A program made the position numbers and the translations under genes. This document shows positions 1 to 5,457 of a DNA stretch of 7,841 nucleotides, piece by piece; within the stretch, counting starts at the first letter, position 1; each line of letters starts with the position of its first letter. The stretch is from Acidobacteriota bacterium. Lineage in GTDB: Bacteria; Acidobacteriota; Terriglobia; Terriglobales; Acidobacteriaceae. The notes under the pieces were generated by a model. The model had not been told where the DNA came from, made no database searches, and worked only from the letters and a program-made list of their open reading frames with translations. Location of the stretch: assembly GCA_003225615.1 (NCBI GenBank), contig QIAS01000295.1, forward strand, positions 1 through 7,841, written 5' to 3'.

Positions 1-422
1 CGTCCCCAGCTCCGAAGGTAAAGCATGTATAGAACGATCACCACATTAATAACCAGGATGCTCACATGCATCCAGCTTGGCTTACGCACCAGTTCGTAAA
101 TTTCGAACGGCAGATACAAACTGCCTGATGCGAACGCCAGCCATTCCGCCCACGCCCGCGCCCTCCACAACCCGTAAGCTTCCGCGAACCGCAATATGGA
201 ATAGGCAACCGCCGTCGCTGCCACCACCCACAATCTCGTATCGCTGAACCGGTCCGCCAAATTAAGAAAAACTTGCGCATACCGGTGATCGGGACTGATG
301 TGCAGAACTTCCAGAAAATTCTCCGCCACCTCCCACGCCTGCCCGTGAACCAGCGCAAGCCCGAAGCCCAGCAGCAGCACGGCCAACCCTTTGGCGAATT
401 CCAGAGATGCCACTAATCGCAA
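1..422 (-). CDS. DUF2127 family membrane protein, 3' end cut off by window edge
   Basis: The minus-strand frame beginning RLVASLEFAKGLAVLLLGFG stays open to position 1 and encodes about 140 residues. It resembles the DUF2127 family of small integral membrane proteins of unknown function. Family-like stretches are the N-terminal hydrophobic segment after FAKG, a polar loop ISPDHRYAQVFLNLADRFSD, a second helix ending LRFAEAYGLWRARAWAEW, then SGSLYLPFEIYELVRKPSW and a last hydrophobic stretch VSILVINVVIVLYMLYL. That suggests about four membrane helices. The start is uncertain. No in-frame ATG exists before an upstream TGA; TTG at 422 (close behind GAAAGG) and GTG at 413 (ten bases behind it) are the candidates. 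Upstream in-frame residues SSRREPHLKG look plausible as protein, so an N-terminal frameshift is possible. The gene is divergent from the gene at 711. The family call is from memory of conserved motifs. Confidence 0.8.
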   Translation of the reverse strand, partial: MRLVASLEFAKGLAVLLLGFGLALVHGQAWEVAENFLEVLHISPDHRYAQVFLNLADRFSDTRLWVVAATAVAYSILRFAEAYGLWRARAWAEWLAFASGSLYLPFEIYELVRKPSWMHVSILVINVVIVLYMLYLRSWG

Positions 423-604
423 GCCTTTCAGGTGCGGCTCGCGCCGGCTACTACCGGTTGCGGCTGCGTTGCACGATGCGGTACTGCACTTTGCCTGTCA
501 GTTCCATGACTGAAAAGAGCTCGAGTCGAAGCTCAGCCGCGGAGAGCAGAAAGCGCCGCTCCCCACCCCGGAGCACCAAAGTAATCCGCTACCTCACATC
601 CTCG

Positions 605-620
605 AGTGATGCACATCACA
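605..620. promoter_or_regulatory. CRP-like operator upstream of the gene at 711
   Basis: AGTGATGCACATCACA matches the CRP core TGTGA-N6-TCACA at 9 of 10 fixed positions and is a perfect GTGAT-N4-ATCAC inverted repeat. The G-containing half-sites favour a CRP-type over an FNR-type (TTGAT-N4-ATCAA) reader. Its centre (612.5) lies 41.5 bp upstream of the start point predicted from the CATAAT box at 642-647, which is the class II activator position. It sits between divergent genes and could also affect the minus-strand DUF2127 gene. Binding is inferred. Confidence 0.6.
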
Positions 621-641
621 GGTAAACGGCAGCGACTGCGC

Positions 642-647
642 CATAAT
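642..647 (+). promoter_or_regulatory. -10 box of the promoter for the gene at 711
   Basis: CATAAT matches TATAAT at five of six positions. The hexamer 17 bases upstream (CAGGTA, 619-624) is a poor -35 box, as is usual for activator-dependent class II promoters. The predicted start point is near 654, giving a leader of about 57 nt. Confidence 0.5.
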
Positions 648-696
648 CAAACTGGAAACACAGGCTAGCGTCGAACCTGACAGCTCGGCCTGTAAG

Positions 697-704
697 AAAG
701 GAAG
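697..704 (+). promoter_or_regulatory. ribosome binding site for the gene at 711
   Basis: AAAGGAAG is a strong Shine-Dalgarno sequence ending six bases before the ATG at 711. It fixes the start of the small secreted protein. Confidence 0.75.
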
Positions 705-710
705 AGCGAC

Positions 711-1118
711 ATGAAAACCTGGCATGTCATCATCCTGACCATCGCATTGCTGGCTGCCCTTTCTGCTGTGGCCGCCGAGAATCCTGAAAATCGCAAAGCA
801 GCCGTGCCCAAATACGACGCTCGTACCGAAGCCACCTTCAAGGGAACCGTCGTCGAGGTGACGGATCGTAATTGTCCGGTCAGCGGCGGTATGGGCTCGC
901 ACATAATTTTGAAAGTGGGCGAAAAGACAATTGAGATCCACCTTGCCGCGACCAAGTTCGTAAAAACTTACGAACTAGTCTTCAACAAAGGCGACGCGAT
1001 CGAAGTCATAGGTTCAAAAGTAAAGTTCGAGGACGTCGACACCATCTTCGCCCGCGAGATCCACCGCGGAAACGACACGTTCGTCTTTCGCGATAAGGAC
1101 GGCAAGCCGATCTGGTAA
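711..1118 (+). CDS. small secreted OB-fold-like protein, function unknown
   Basis: The product is 135 residues. Residues 1-22 form a signal peptide (MKTWHVI, a leucine/alanine-rich core, then AVAA) with likely cleavage before ENPEN, so the mature protein should be in the periplasm. The mature part has the alternating beta pattern of a small OB-fold: FKGTVVEVTDRNCPVSGG (about 43-60), SHIILKVGEKTIEIHLA (63-79), NKGDAIEVIGSKVKF (92-106), TIFAREIHRGNDTFVFRD (111-128) and the C-terminal GKPIW. The run 'G-V-V-V ... hLkv ... IhLA ... GD.IeV.Gs.v ... AREI..G' resembles short OB-fold exported proteins annotated only as hypothetical or DNA-binding. One mature cysteine (C55) is present. The start is supported by AAAGGAAG six bases upstream. 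It appears monocistronic, with a hairpin eight bases after the stop. The ligand is unknown. Confidence 0.85.
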   Translation: MKTWHVIILTIALLAALSAVAAENPENRKAAVPKYDARTEATFKGTVVEVTDRNCPVSGGMGSHIILKVGEKTIEIHLAATKFVKTYELVFNKGDAIEVIGSKVKFEDVDTIFAREIHRGNDTFVFRDKDGKPIW

Positions 1119-1125
1119 TTCGGCA

Positions 1126-1167
1126 GCCTGGACGGGCGCCGTATTTGGCAACTCCTGCCCTCCAGGC
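1126..1167 (+). terminator. stem-loop after the OB-fold gene, possible terminator without U-tract
   Basis: GCCTGGA (1126-1132) and GGGC (1134-1137) pair with GCCC (1157-1160) and TCCAGGC (1161-1167), leaving one bulged C. A nested GCC/GGC pair lies inside the loop. This gives an 11-bp stem starting eight bases after the stop codon at 1116-1118. No T-run follows, so it may be a weak or factor-assisted terminator or an mRNA-stabilising hairpin. Confidence 0.45.
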
Positions 1168-1408
1168 CAAGATAACCAACTTCAATTCCTATTCCAGAGC
1201 TGCACTCTCTTCCCCGCTGATGCGCCGCATCCCACCCAAACCTTGACAGTGCCCTCGCTACGAAGGCTTTGTCGAGGCCTCGAAAACCCCTGCGGGACTG
1301 CATATCCAAAGGGTTGCCTCTGCAACAACCGATCCAAACTATTCCTGCAGCAAACAACAGTGTAGCCCTTCACAATCATCTTAACGGTACTCTGGAGAGA
1401 CTGGGTCT
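1168..1408. other. intergenic region between the OB-fold gene and the Ig/propeller gene
   Basis: No ORF here looks real. A perfect TTGACA (1243-1248) lacks a convincing -10 box at 16-18 bp. The stretch also holds a perfect 12-bp palindrome TCGAGGCCTCGA (1272-1283), a small hairpin GTTGC-CTCT-GCAAC around 1315-1330, and a weak 8/10 CRP-like match AGTGT-N6-TCACA (1359-1374). GGAGA at 1394-1398 is the probable ribosome binding site for the ATG at 1409, ten bases away. Confidence 0.4.
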
Positions 1409-2179
1409 ATGATCAAATTTCCCGATGGGCCGAGTATCGTTAGCCACGCACAACAATTTTTACCGGCATCCTTCGTACTCGCGGCAACGCGCATAGTTGG
1501 CAGCAATCTGTCTCGCGGCCTGATCTTCCTGTGTTTTCTATCTGTTTCCTCAGCGGCATTTGCCGGAACCGTCACCATCACGTCTCCCGCCAATGGTTCC
1601 AGCGTGAACTCGCCGGTTCACGTGCATGCGACCTACAGCGCGACCGCCACCTACATGAAACTCTGGGTGGACCACGTGGCCTCAACAGTGCAACAGAACA
1701 CAAATGTCTTTGACAGCTTTGTCACGCTGTCCAACGGATCGCATTTGATTGAAGTACAGGCTAAAGATGCCTCCACGCTGCAGATTTTTACGACCGCAGC
1801 AAACATCACGGTGGCAACCTTGGCAGTAAATCCCCCGGCAACGAGTTTGCCGCCAGGAGGAACGCAGCAGTTCACGGAGACTGACACTGCCAGTACATCT
1901 GTGACGTGGTCCGCTACCGGCGGTACCATCACCAACAATGGGCTATATACCGCGGGTTCGACGACGGGCACTTTTGCCGTGACTGCGAAAGATTCCGCCG
2001 GCAACACCACCACAGCTTCAATGGTTATCGCACCGGTGCACACCGTCACCAACCTATGCCAGTACTGTCACTGCAGCCTACATGAAGGTTTGGGTGGACC
2101 ACGTAGCCGGACTGGTCATTCACAGCACAAATACGTTTGTAACCAGTTTGTACTTGTCGACGGGCGCCCACCTGATTGA
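1409..2179 (+). CDS. N-terminal part of a frameshifted secreted Ig-like/beta-propeller protein
   Basis: This ORF encodes 256 residues. An exported N-terminus has a long n-region, a hydrophobic core (about 37-50: GLIFLCFLSVSSAA) and a likely cleavage site AFA at 50-52. Then come a first Ig-like domain beginning GTVTITSPANGSSV (about 53-135) with YMKLWVDHV and HLIEVQAKDA, and a second, Big_2-like domain with LPPGGTQQF, TWSATGGTI, GLYTAGSTTG and TFAVTAKD (about 140-210). After IAPVHTVT (about 206-213) the reading leaves homology: NLCQYCHCSLHEGLGGPRSR onward is an out-of-frame translation of the second module and ends at a stop at 2177-2179. The original gene surely continued into the ORF at 2082. 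Unless the shift is bypassed, the product is a truncated secreted Ig-like fragment. GGAGA ten bases upstream supports the start. Confidence 0.7.
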   Translation: MIKFPDGPSIVSHAQQFLPASFVLAATRIVGSNLSRGLIFLCFLSVSSAAFAGTVTITSPANGSSVNSPVHVHATYSATATYMKLWVDHVASTVQQNTNVFDSFVTLSNGSHLIEVQAKDASTLQIFTTAANITVATLAVNPPATSLPPGGTQQFTETDTASTSVTWSATGGTITNNGLYTAGSTTGTFAVTAKDSAGNTTTASMVIAPVHTVTNLCQYCHCSLHEGLGGPRSRTGHSQHKYVCNQFVLVDGRPPD

Positions 2180-2475
2180 AGTGCAGGCCAAGGATGCGAC
2201 AACGGGAACCGTTTACACCACTCCCACCAACATAACCGTGAGCGGCAGTTCCGGCGGAGCGGTCACGGTGACTCCGTCCTCCGTGACTTTGAAACCTGGC
2301 GCCACGCAGCAGTTCACCGCGTCGGACAGTGCCGGATTGCCGGTGACCTGGTCGGCAACCGGAGGAACCATTACCACTAGCGGCCTCTACACCGCAGGCG
2401 CCACCACCGGCACGTTTACTGTGACGGCCACCGATTCAAACAGCAACAAAGGCACCGCCAGCGTCACCATTCAGA
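1571..2475 (+). repeat. tandem duplication of an Ig-like plus Big_2-like module
   Basis: Two consecutive copies of a roughly 160-residue module lie at about 1571-2038 and 2045-2475. Shared DNA includes CTACATGAA (1651-1659 and 2078-2086) and TGGGTGGACCACGT (1664-1677 and 2091-2104). Shared protein motifs are HLIEVQAKDA, TQQFT, TWSATGGTI and GLYTAG. Between GTCACC and the TAC codon before ATGAA, copy 1 has 81 nt (27 codons) and copy 2 has 34 nt. Copy 2 has thus lost a net 47 nt, which switches the reading frame. Confidence 0.8.
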
Positions 2476-3929
2476 ATTCCACATCAGGCAGCCTGAACTA
2501 CACAACCTGGAAAAACGACAACCTGCGCACCGGGCAACAACTACAGGAGACCGTGCTCGCTCCCTCCAACGTGAACTCGACGCATTTCGGTATCAAATTC
2601 AGCGAGTCCGTGGATGGATACCTATTCGCCCAACCGCTTTACCTGTCGAAGTTGTCGATCGCGGGAGGCACGCACAATGTCGTCTTCGTGGCCACCGAGC
2701 ACGACAGCGTCTACGCCTTCGACGCCGATACGGGTGGGACAGCCCTGTGGCATAAGAACTTCATCCCTTCAGGGGCAAGCACAGTTTCGGAGTCGTTTGT
2801 AGGCAGCACCATCTATCCCGAAATTGGCATTACGGGCACGCCCGTCATCGATCCCTTTGCGGGCACAATTTATTTCGTGACAGAAACTTTGGAAAGCAGC
2901 AACGTAGTTTTTCGCCTGCACGCGCTCGACGTTACCACGGGTAACGAACGGCCAAGCAGTCCGGTAGTGATTAGCGCCTCGGGATTCCAGCCCAAAGAGC
3001 AGTTGCAGCGGCCCGGTCTGTTGCTGGCCAACGGCAATGTCTACATCGCCTTCGGTTCGCAGGGTGACCACTTGCCCTACCACGGCTGGATTTTCGCCTA
3101 CAGTGCCGGCTCTTTAGCGCAGATCGCAGTTTGGAATTCCACATCCACCGGAGGTGAAGGCGCAATCTGGATGGCGGGCGCCGGCATCTCCGCAGATTCC
3201 AGCGGCAACTTGTACGTTATGACCAGCAATGGGGACTATAACGGAAGCACAAATTTTGGCCAGAGCTTCGTCAAGCTATCGCCCAACCTCACGGTGCTCG
3301 ACCACTTCACTCCCTATAACTGGTCTTCACTATCCGCGGTTGACTCGGATTTGGGTTCGGGAGGAATTCTGCTGGTTCCCACTCAATCGGTGAACTTTCC
3401 ACACGAGCTGATTGCCTGCGGCAAACCAACCACCGTCTGGGTCCTGAATCGTGACAAGATGGGAGGCCTTGAATCCGCACCCAATAACGGTCAGGCGATC
3501 CAGGAAGTCAACAGCGTGGTAGGAGGCGGAGCCGGCACTCAATCGACCGATCACTGCTTCATGACCCCGGCCTTCTGGCAGCAGAACCTCTACTTCATCG
3601 GCAACAACGACGTGATGAAGGCCTTCCATCTGGATTCCACCACGGGCTTGATGTCGACGGCTCCAACCTCAAAAAGCAGTTTCGAATTCCTGTTCCCCGG
3701 CGCGCAGCCGGTGGTCTCGTCCAATGGCTCCAGCAACGGAATTGTCTGGGCAGCGAATTACTCGACCAGCAGCGTGTTCCTGCACGCCTACGACGCAACT
3801 AATCTCGCCACCGAACTCTACCGTAGCGTCAGCCTGGGAGCAGGCGCCAAGTGGGCAACCCCCACCGTGGTGAATGGAAAGGTCTACCTTGGAACCACCA
3901 GCAAGTTGTATGTATTCGGCTCAATGTAA
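2082..3929 (+). CDS. C-terminal part of the same protein: Ig-like module plus PQQ-type beta-propeller
   Basis: The ORF encodes 615 residues from the first in-frame ATG, but the homologous frame extends upstream (YASTVTAAY precedes MKVWVDHVAG), and there is no Shine-Dalgarno sequence or signal peptide. It is therefore a gene fragment rather than an independent gene. Residues 1-55 finish a second Ig-like domain (HLIEVQAKDATTG). Residues 60-131 form a second Big_2-like domain (LKPGATQQF, TWSATGGTI, GLYTAGATTG). Residues about 138-615 form a PQQ-like beta-propeller with blade motifs such as VVFVATEHDSVYAFDADTGG, GTIYFVTETL, GNVYIAFGSQGDH, GNLYVMTSNGDYN, QNLYFIGNNDVMKAFHLDS and the final GKVYLGTTSKLYVFGSM. 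Such propellers serve as secreted binding or adhesion scaffolds, and only some bind PQQ. I see no evidence of a catalytic cofactor site. No clear terminator follows directly; a REP-like hairpin lies about 65 bases on. Confidence 0.8.
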   Translation: MKVWVDHVAGLVIHSTNTFVTSLYLSTGAHLIEVQAKDATTGTVYTTPTNITVSGSSGGAVTVTPSSVTLKPGATQQFTASDSAGLPVTWSATGGTITTSGLYTAGATTGTFTVTATDSNSNKGTASVTIQNSTSGSLNYTTWKNDNLRTGQQLQETVLAPSNVNSTHFGIKFSESVDGYLFAQPLYLSKLSIAGGTHNVVFVATEHDSVYAFDADTGGTALWHKNFIPSGASTVSESFVGSTIYPEIGITGTPVIDPFAGTIYFVTETLESSNVVFRLHALDVTTGNERPSSPVVISASGFQPKEQLQRPGLLLANGNVYIAFGSQGDHLPYHGWIFAYSAGSLAQIAVWNSTSTGGEGAIWMAGAGISADSSGNLYVMTSNGDYNGSTNFGQSFVKLSPNLTVLDHFTPYNWSSLSAVDSDLGSGGILLVPTQSVNFPHELIACGKPTTVWVLNRDKMGGLESAPNNGQAIQEVNSVVGGGAGTQSTDHCFMTPAFWQQNLYFIGNNDVMKAFHLDSTTGLMSTAPTSKSSFEFLFPGAQPVVSSNGSSNGIVWAANYSTSSVFLHAYDATNLATELYRSVSLGAGAKWATPTVVNGKVYLGTTSKLYVFGSM

Positions 3930-3978
3930 GAACGCTTTCGTGCAACCCTGTCTCACCACTACGGAACCAATTTAACGG

Positions 3979-4035
3979 TGTCATCCTGAGCGCAGCAGGC
4001 CGCCGTTGCGGCGGCCTGCGGAGTCGAAGGACCCC
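3979..4035. repeat. REP-like palindromic element with perfect 11-bp hairpin
   Basis: The arms GCAGGCCGCCG (3995-4005) and CGGCGGCCTGC (4009-4019) are perfectly complementary around a TTG loop. The flanks are TGTCATCCTGAGCG on the left and GAGTCGAAGGACCCC on the right. From memory, this flank pair recurs as a dispersed intergenic repeat in acidobacterial and other genomes; copy number cannot be tested here. It lies about 50-105 bases after the propeller gene and may end or stabilise that transcript. No T-tract follows, so it is not a classical intrinsic terminator. Confidence 0.65.
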
Positions 4036-4200
4036 GTGACTGCATGCACCACAACAGTCCTACACGGGTGTTTTCACCATGGACCATGACTGTTTCCTTA
4101 CTATGATCGCGCACACAAAAATCTTTCCGCAGAAATTCGTTTTCACTCCCACCCGCTGAATATCTCCATCCAAATTGTTTCCCAATTAATCGCACGCAAA
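4036..4200. other. intergenic stretch without a recognisable gene
   Basis: The stretch is lower in GC than its neighbours and has no ORF with coding character. Only small symmetric motifs are visible: GGTG-TTTT-CACC near 4059-4070 and CATGGACCATG near 4078-4088. Nothing resembles a tRNA or a riboswitch class I can recognise. Confidence 0.4.
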
Positions 4201-4216
4201 TGTGACTTCCGTCACC
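4201..4216. promoter_or_regulatory. second CRP-like palindrome, upstream of the gene at 4376
   Basis: TGTGACTTCCGTCACC matches TGTGA-N6-TCACA at 9 of 10 fixed positions and contains the perfect inverted repeat GTGAC-TTCC-GTCAC (4202-4215). Its centre is about 75 bp upstream of the start point predicted from the promoter at 4249-4277. That is within the class I activator range, though not at an ideal helical phase. Binding is inferred from the motif. Confidence 0.45.
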
Positions 4217-4248
4217 AACAATTCACAAATCTTAAGGTGTTTCGCCGA

Positions 4249-4277
4249 TTGTCACCGCCCAACGATGATCGTATCTT
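4249..4277 (+). promoter_or_regulatory. sigma70-type promoter for the secreted protein at 4376
   Basis: TTGTCA (4249-4254, five of six) and TATCTT (4272-4277, four of six) are separated by exactly 17 bases. The predicted start point near 4284 gives a leader of about 92 nt that contains the hairpin at 4304-4338. Confidence 0.55.
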
Positions 4278-4303
4278 GATCCCACCTCGGAGACCCTGCC
4301 AGA

Positions 4304-4338
4304 CCGTACGCGTGCTTCACACTTCGTGTGGCGGACGG
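4304..4338 (+). promoter_or_regulatory. structured 5' leader hairpin before the gene at 4376
   Basis: CCGTACGC (4304-4311) pairs with GCGGACGG (4331-4338) with one A/G mismatch, and CACAC (4318-4322) pairs with GTGTG (4326-4330) around a TTC loop. The bases GTGCTT bulge out on the 5' side. An A-rich single-stranded stretch and the Shine-Dalgarno AAAGG (4362-4366) follow. It could stabilise the message or regulate it. It does not match the c-di-GMP or other riboswitch classes I know. Confidence 0.4.
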
Positions 4339-4375
4339 ATGTAAGTCAAGAAATTTAAAAAAAAGGATGGTGCGT

Positions 4376-5137
4376 ATGAACCGCCTCACAGCATCCCTGC
4401 CAGCAGTGTCTGTCGTTCTCGCGATTTCCTTATTTGCTCTTATCCTGTTCTCGGCTCATCCTTTAACCGCGCAGACCTTCGCCTGTCCCACGGGTACGGT
4501 GGATGTCATGAAGTACTTCGCATTGTCAGCCCAAAAGCGGCCTTCACAATTCATGAGCGGAAGTCCGAACCCCATTTACACCGAGGTCGCTCCCAATCAG
4601 GACTTTGCTAGCGGCGGTTACTGGTTCTGGTTGAAAAGCCCGACTGCCCACGGATTCGACGTCAAGGCCTTCAACAAAAGCTATGTATACATGCGTTCCA
4701 CGGAACTGAACTGGACCGACAACACCAGCTTCAAGCGTTTCGTTTACGATTTGCCCATCGCCGCACGTTGCGTCCCCTCGGGGAAACCGGGCCCCGCAAT
4801 TAAAGTTGCCAACACCACTTTCAAGTACTACCAATCCTGCGTTGCCTACAAGTCCAGCACGCTTGGAACTTCAGTCAACACCCTGGACGCTCCCGTGCTC
4901 ATGAATGCCGGTGGCAACATTGGCCAGGTCTGGACTCGAGTTCTGCACTACCACTACGACTGCAACTCCAGCTATCAGAGCTGCGCCGACGAGGAGCAGT
5001 TCTACTTAGGCAATGGATACGGGCTGTGGCAATGGAAACATCTGAAGAACGGAGTGCTCTCCGGGTCAGCCCTGATGAACAAACTTACATCCGGAACCGC
5101 AGGCGGAGCCCTGCCATGCACTAACAGTTATCAATAA
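4376..5137 (+). CDS. secreted cysteine-containing protein of unknown function
   Basis: From ATG 4376 the product is 253 residues. The start is chosen because AAAAGG (4361-4366) lies nine bases upstream. In-frame GTG 4328 and ATG 4367 would lengthen it, but 4328 lies in the leader hairpin and 4367 overlaps the Shine-Dalgarno sequence. Residues 1-33 form a signal peptide (MNR, a long hydrophobic core VVLAISLFALILF, then HPLTAQ) with probable cleavage before TFACP. The mature part has six cysteines (in FACPTG, RCVPSG, SCVAYK, YDCNSS, SCADEE and PCTNSY), enough for three disulfides, and is rich in Tyr, Trp and Asn. Aromatic motifs include GGYWFWLKSP, HYHYDC and GNGYGLWQWKHLKNG; the last resembles the beta-strand end of exported carbohydrate-binding or lectin-like folds, but I do not recognise a family. 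It is alone on its transcript, with its own promoter and a hairpin after the stop. Confidence 0.85.
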   Translation: MNRLTASLPAVSVVLAISLFALILFSAHPLTAQTFACPTGTVDVMKYFALSAQKRPSQFMSGSPNPIYTEVAPNQDFASGGYWFWLKSPTAHGFDVKAFNKSYVYMRSTELNWTDNTSFKRFVYDLPIAARCVPSGKPGPAIKVANTTFKYYQSCVAYKSSTLGTSVNTLDAPVLMNAGGNIGQVWTRVLHYHYDCNSSYQSCADEEQFYLGNGYGLWQWKHLKNGVLSGSALMNKLTSGTAGGALPCTNSYQ

Positions 5138-5138
5138 C

Positions 5139-5159
5139 CCGGCAGTTCCCGCTTGCCGG
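5139..5159 (+). terminator. hairpin immediately after the gene at 4376
   Basis: CCGGCA (5139-5144) pairs with TGCCGG (5154-5159) around a nine-base interior, starting two bases after the TAA at 5135-5137. TTCG follows but no long T-run, so it is a likely but imperfect terminator. Confidence 0.45.
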
Positions 5160-5207
5160 TTCGAAGTTGATGCGGCTGACTTGTATTCCTGAAAAATCGC
5201 TCACGTG

Positions 5208-5230
5208 GGGACGGACGCCTCGCCCGTCCC
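5208..5230. repeat. palindromic GGGACGG/CCGTCCC element
   Basis: GGGACGG (5208-5214) and CCGTCCC (5224-5230) form a perfect 7-bp stem around ACGCCTCGC. The layout, with a GTGGGGAC-type left flank and a CCGTCCC right arm, resembles dispersed GC-rich hairpins in acidobacterial intergenic regions. Copy number cannot be tested here. Confidence 0.45.
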
Positions 5231-5457
5231 AGCGAGCAGGCTCTCATTATCGCCACACACCTGCGAACGAAACAGACAGCAATCGCCGTCCTGCTATTGG
5301 GCCAACGGGGGAAACCCAAGGAGCAATAGTGTGTTCCCCCGCAAATACTAGTGATGAGGTCGCAAAAAAATTGCTAGATTTCCAGATTTTTAGCAGGATT
5401 TCCAAATTGTACATTCCTGCGCCGAAAGGGGATAAACCCACGAGCACAAGTCTTAAG
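5231..5457. other. intergenic stretch upstream of the TPR gene
   Basis: No convincing gene is present. A 114-codon frame crosses this region but spans the hairpin and C-tracts and has no Shine-Dalgarno sequence. An AT-rich part (about 5366-5412) carries GATTTCCA twice, at 5377-5384 and 5397-5404, exactly 20 bp apart, with a third GATTT at 5385. TTGTAC followed 18 bases later by GATAAA, around 5408-5437, is at best a weak promoter. Confidence 0.35.

Noticed and set aside
62..358. Minus-strand ORF of 98 codons
   Set aside because: It is out of frame with the DUF2127 reading on the same strand, is unusually rich in Arg and Trp, and has no homology.
407..625. Plus-strand ORF of 72 codons
   Set aside because: It overlaps the start of the DUF2127 gene on the other strand and the CRP-like operator, with no ribosome binding site or recognisable protein features.
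1651..2052. Minus-strand ORF of 133 codons opposite the first Ig-like module
   Set aside because: It is a shadow of the repetitive Thr/Ala/Gly-rich Ig-like coding sequence; only the plus frame shows domain motifs.
2082..2179. Programmed ribosomal frameshift or translational restart at ATG 2082
   Set aside because: No slippery heptamer or Shine-Dalgarno sequence is visible, and the 47-nt loss relative to the first module explains the frame change more simply.
1571..2475. Tandem modules considered as a CRISPR or short-repeat array
   Set aside because: There are only two copies of a long, diverged, protein-coding module with no regular spacers.
3959..4195. Minus-strand ORF of 78 codons in the intergenic region
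   Set aside because: It runs through the REP-like hairpin, has no ribosome binding site, and is not supported by any motif.
4304..4338. Leader hairpin considered as an intrinsic terminator or c-di-GMP riboswitch
   Set aside because: No T-run follows, and the conserved GEMM riboswitch core and tetraloop-receptor elements are absent.
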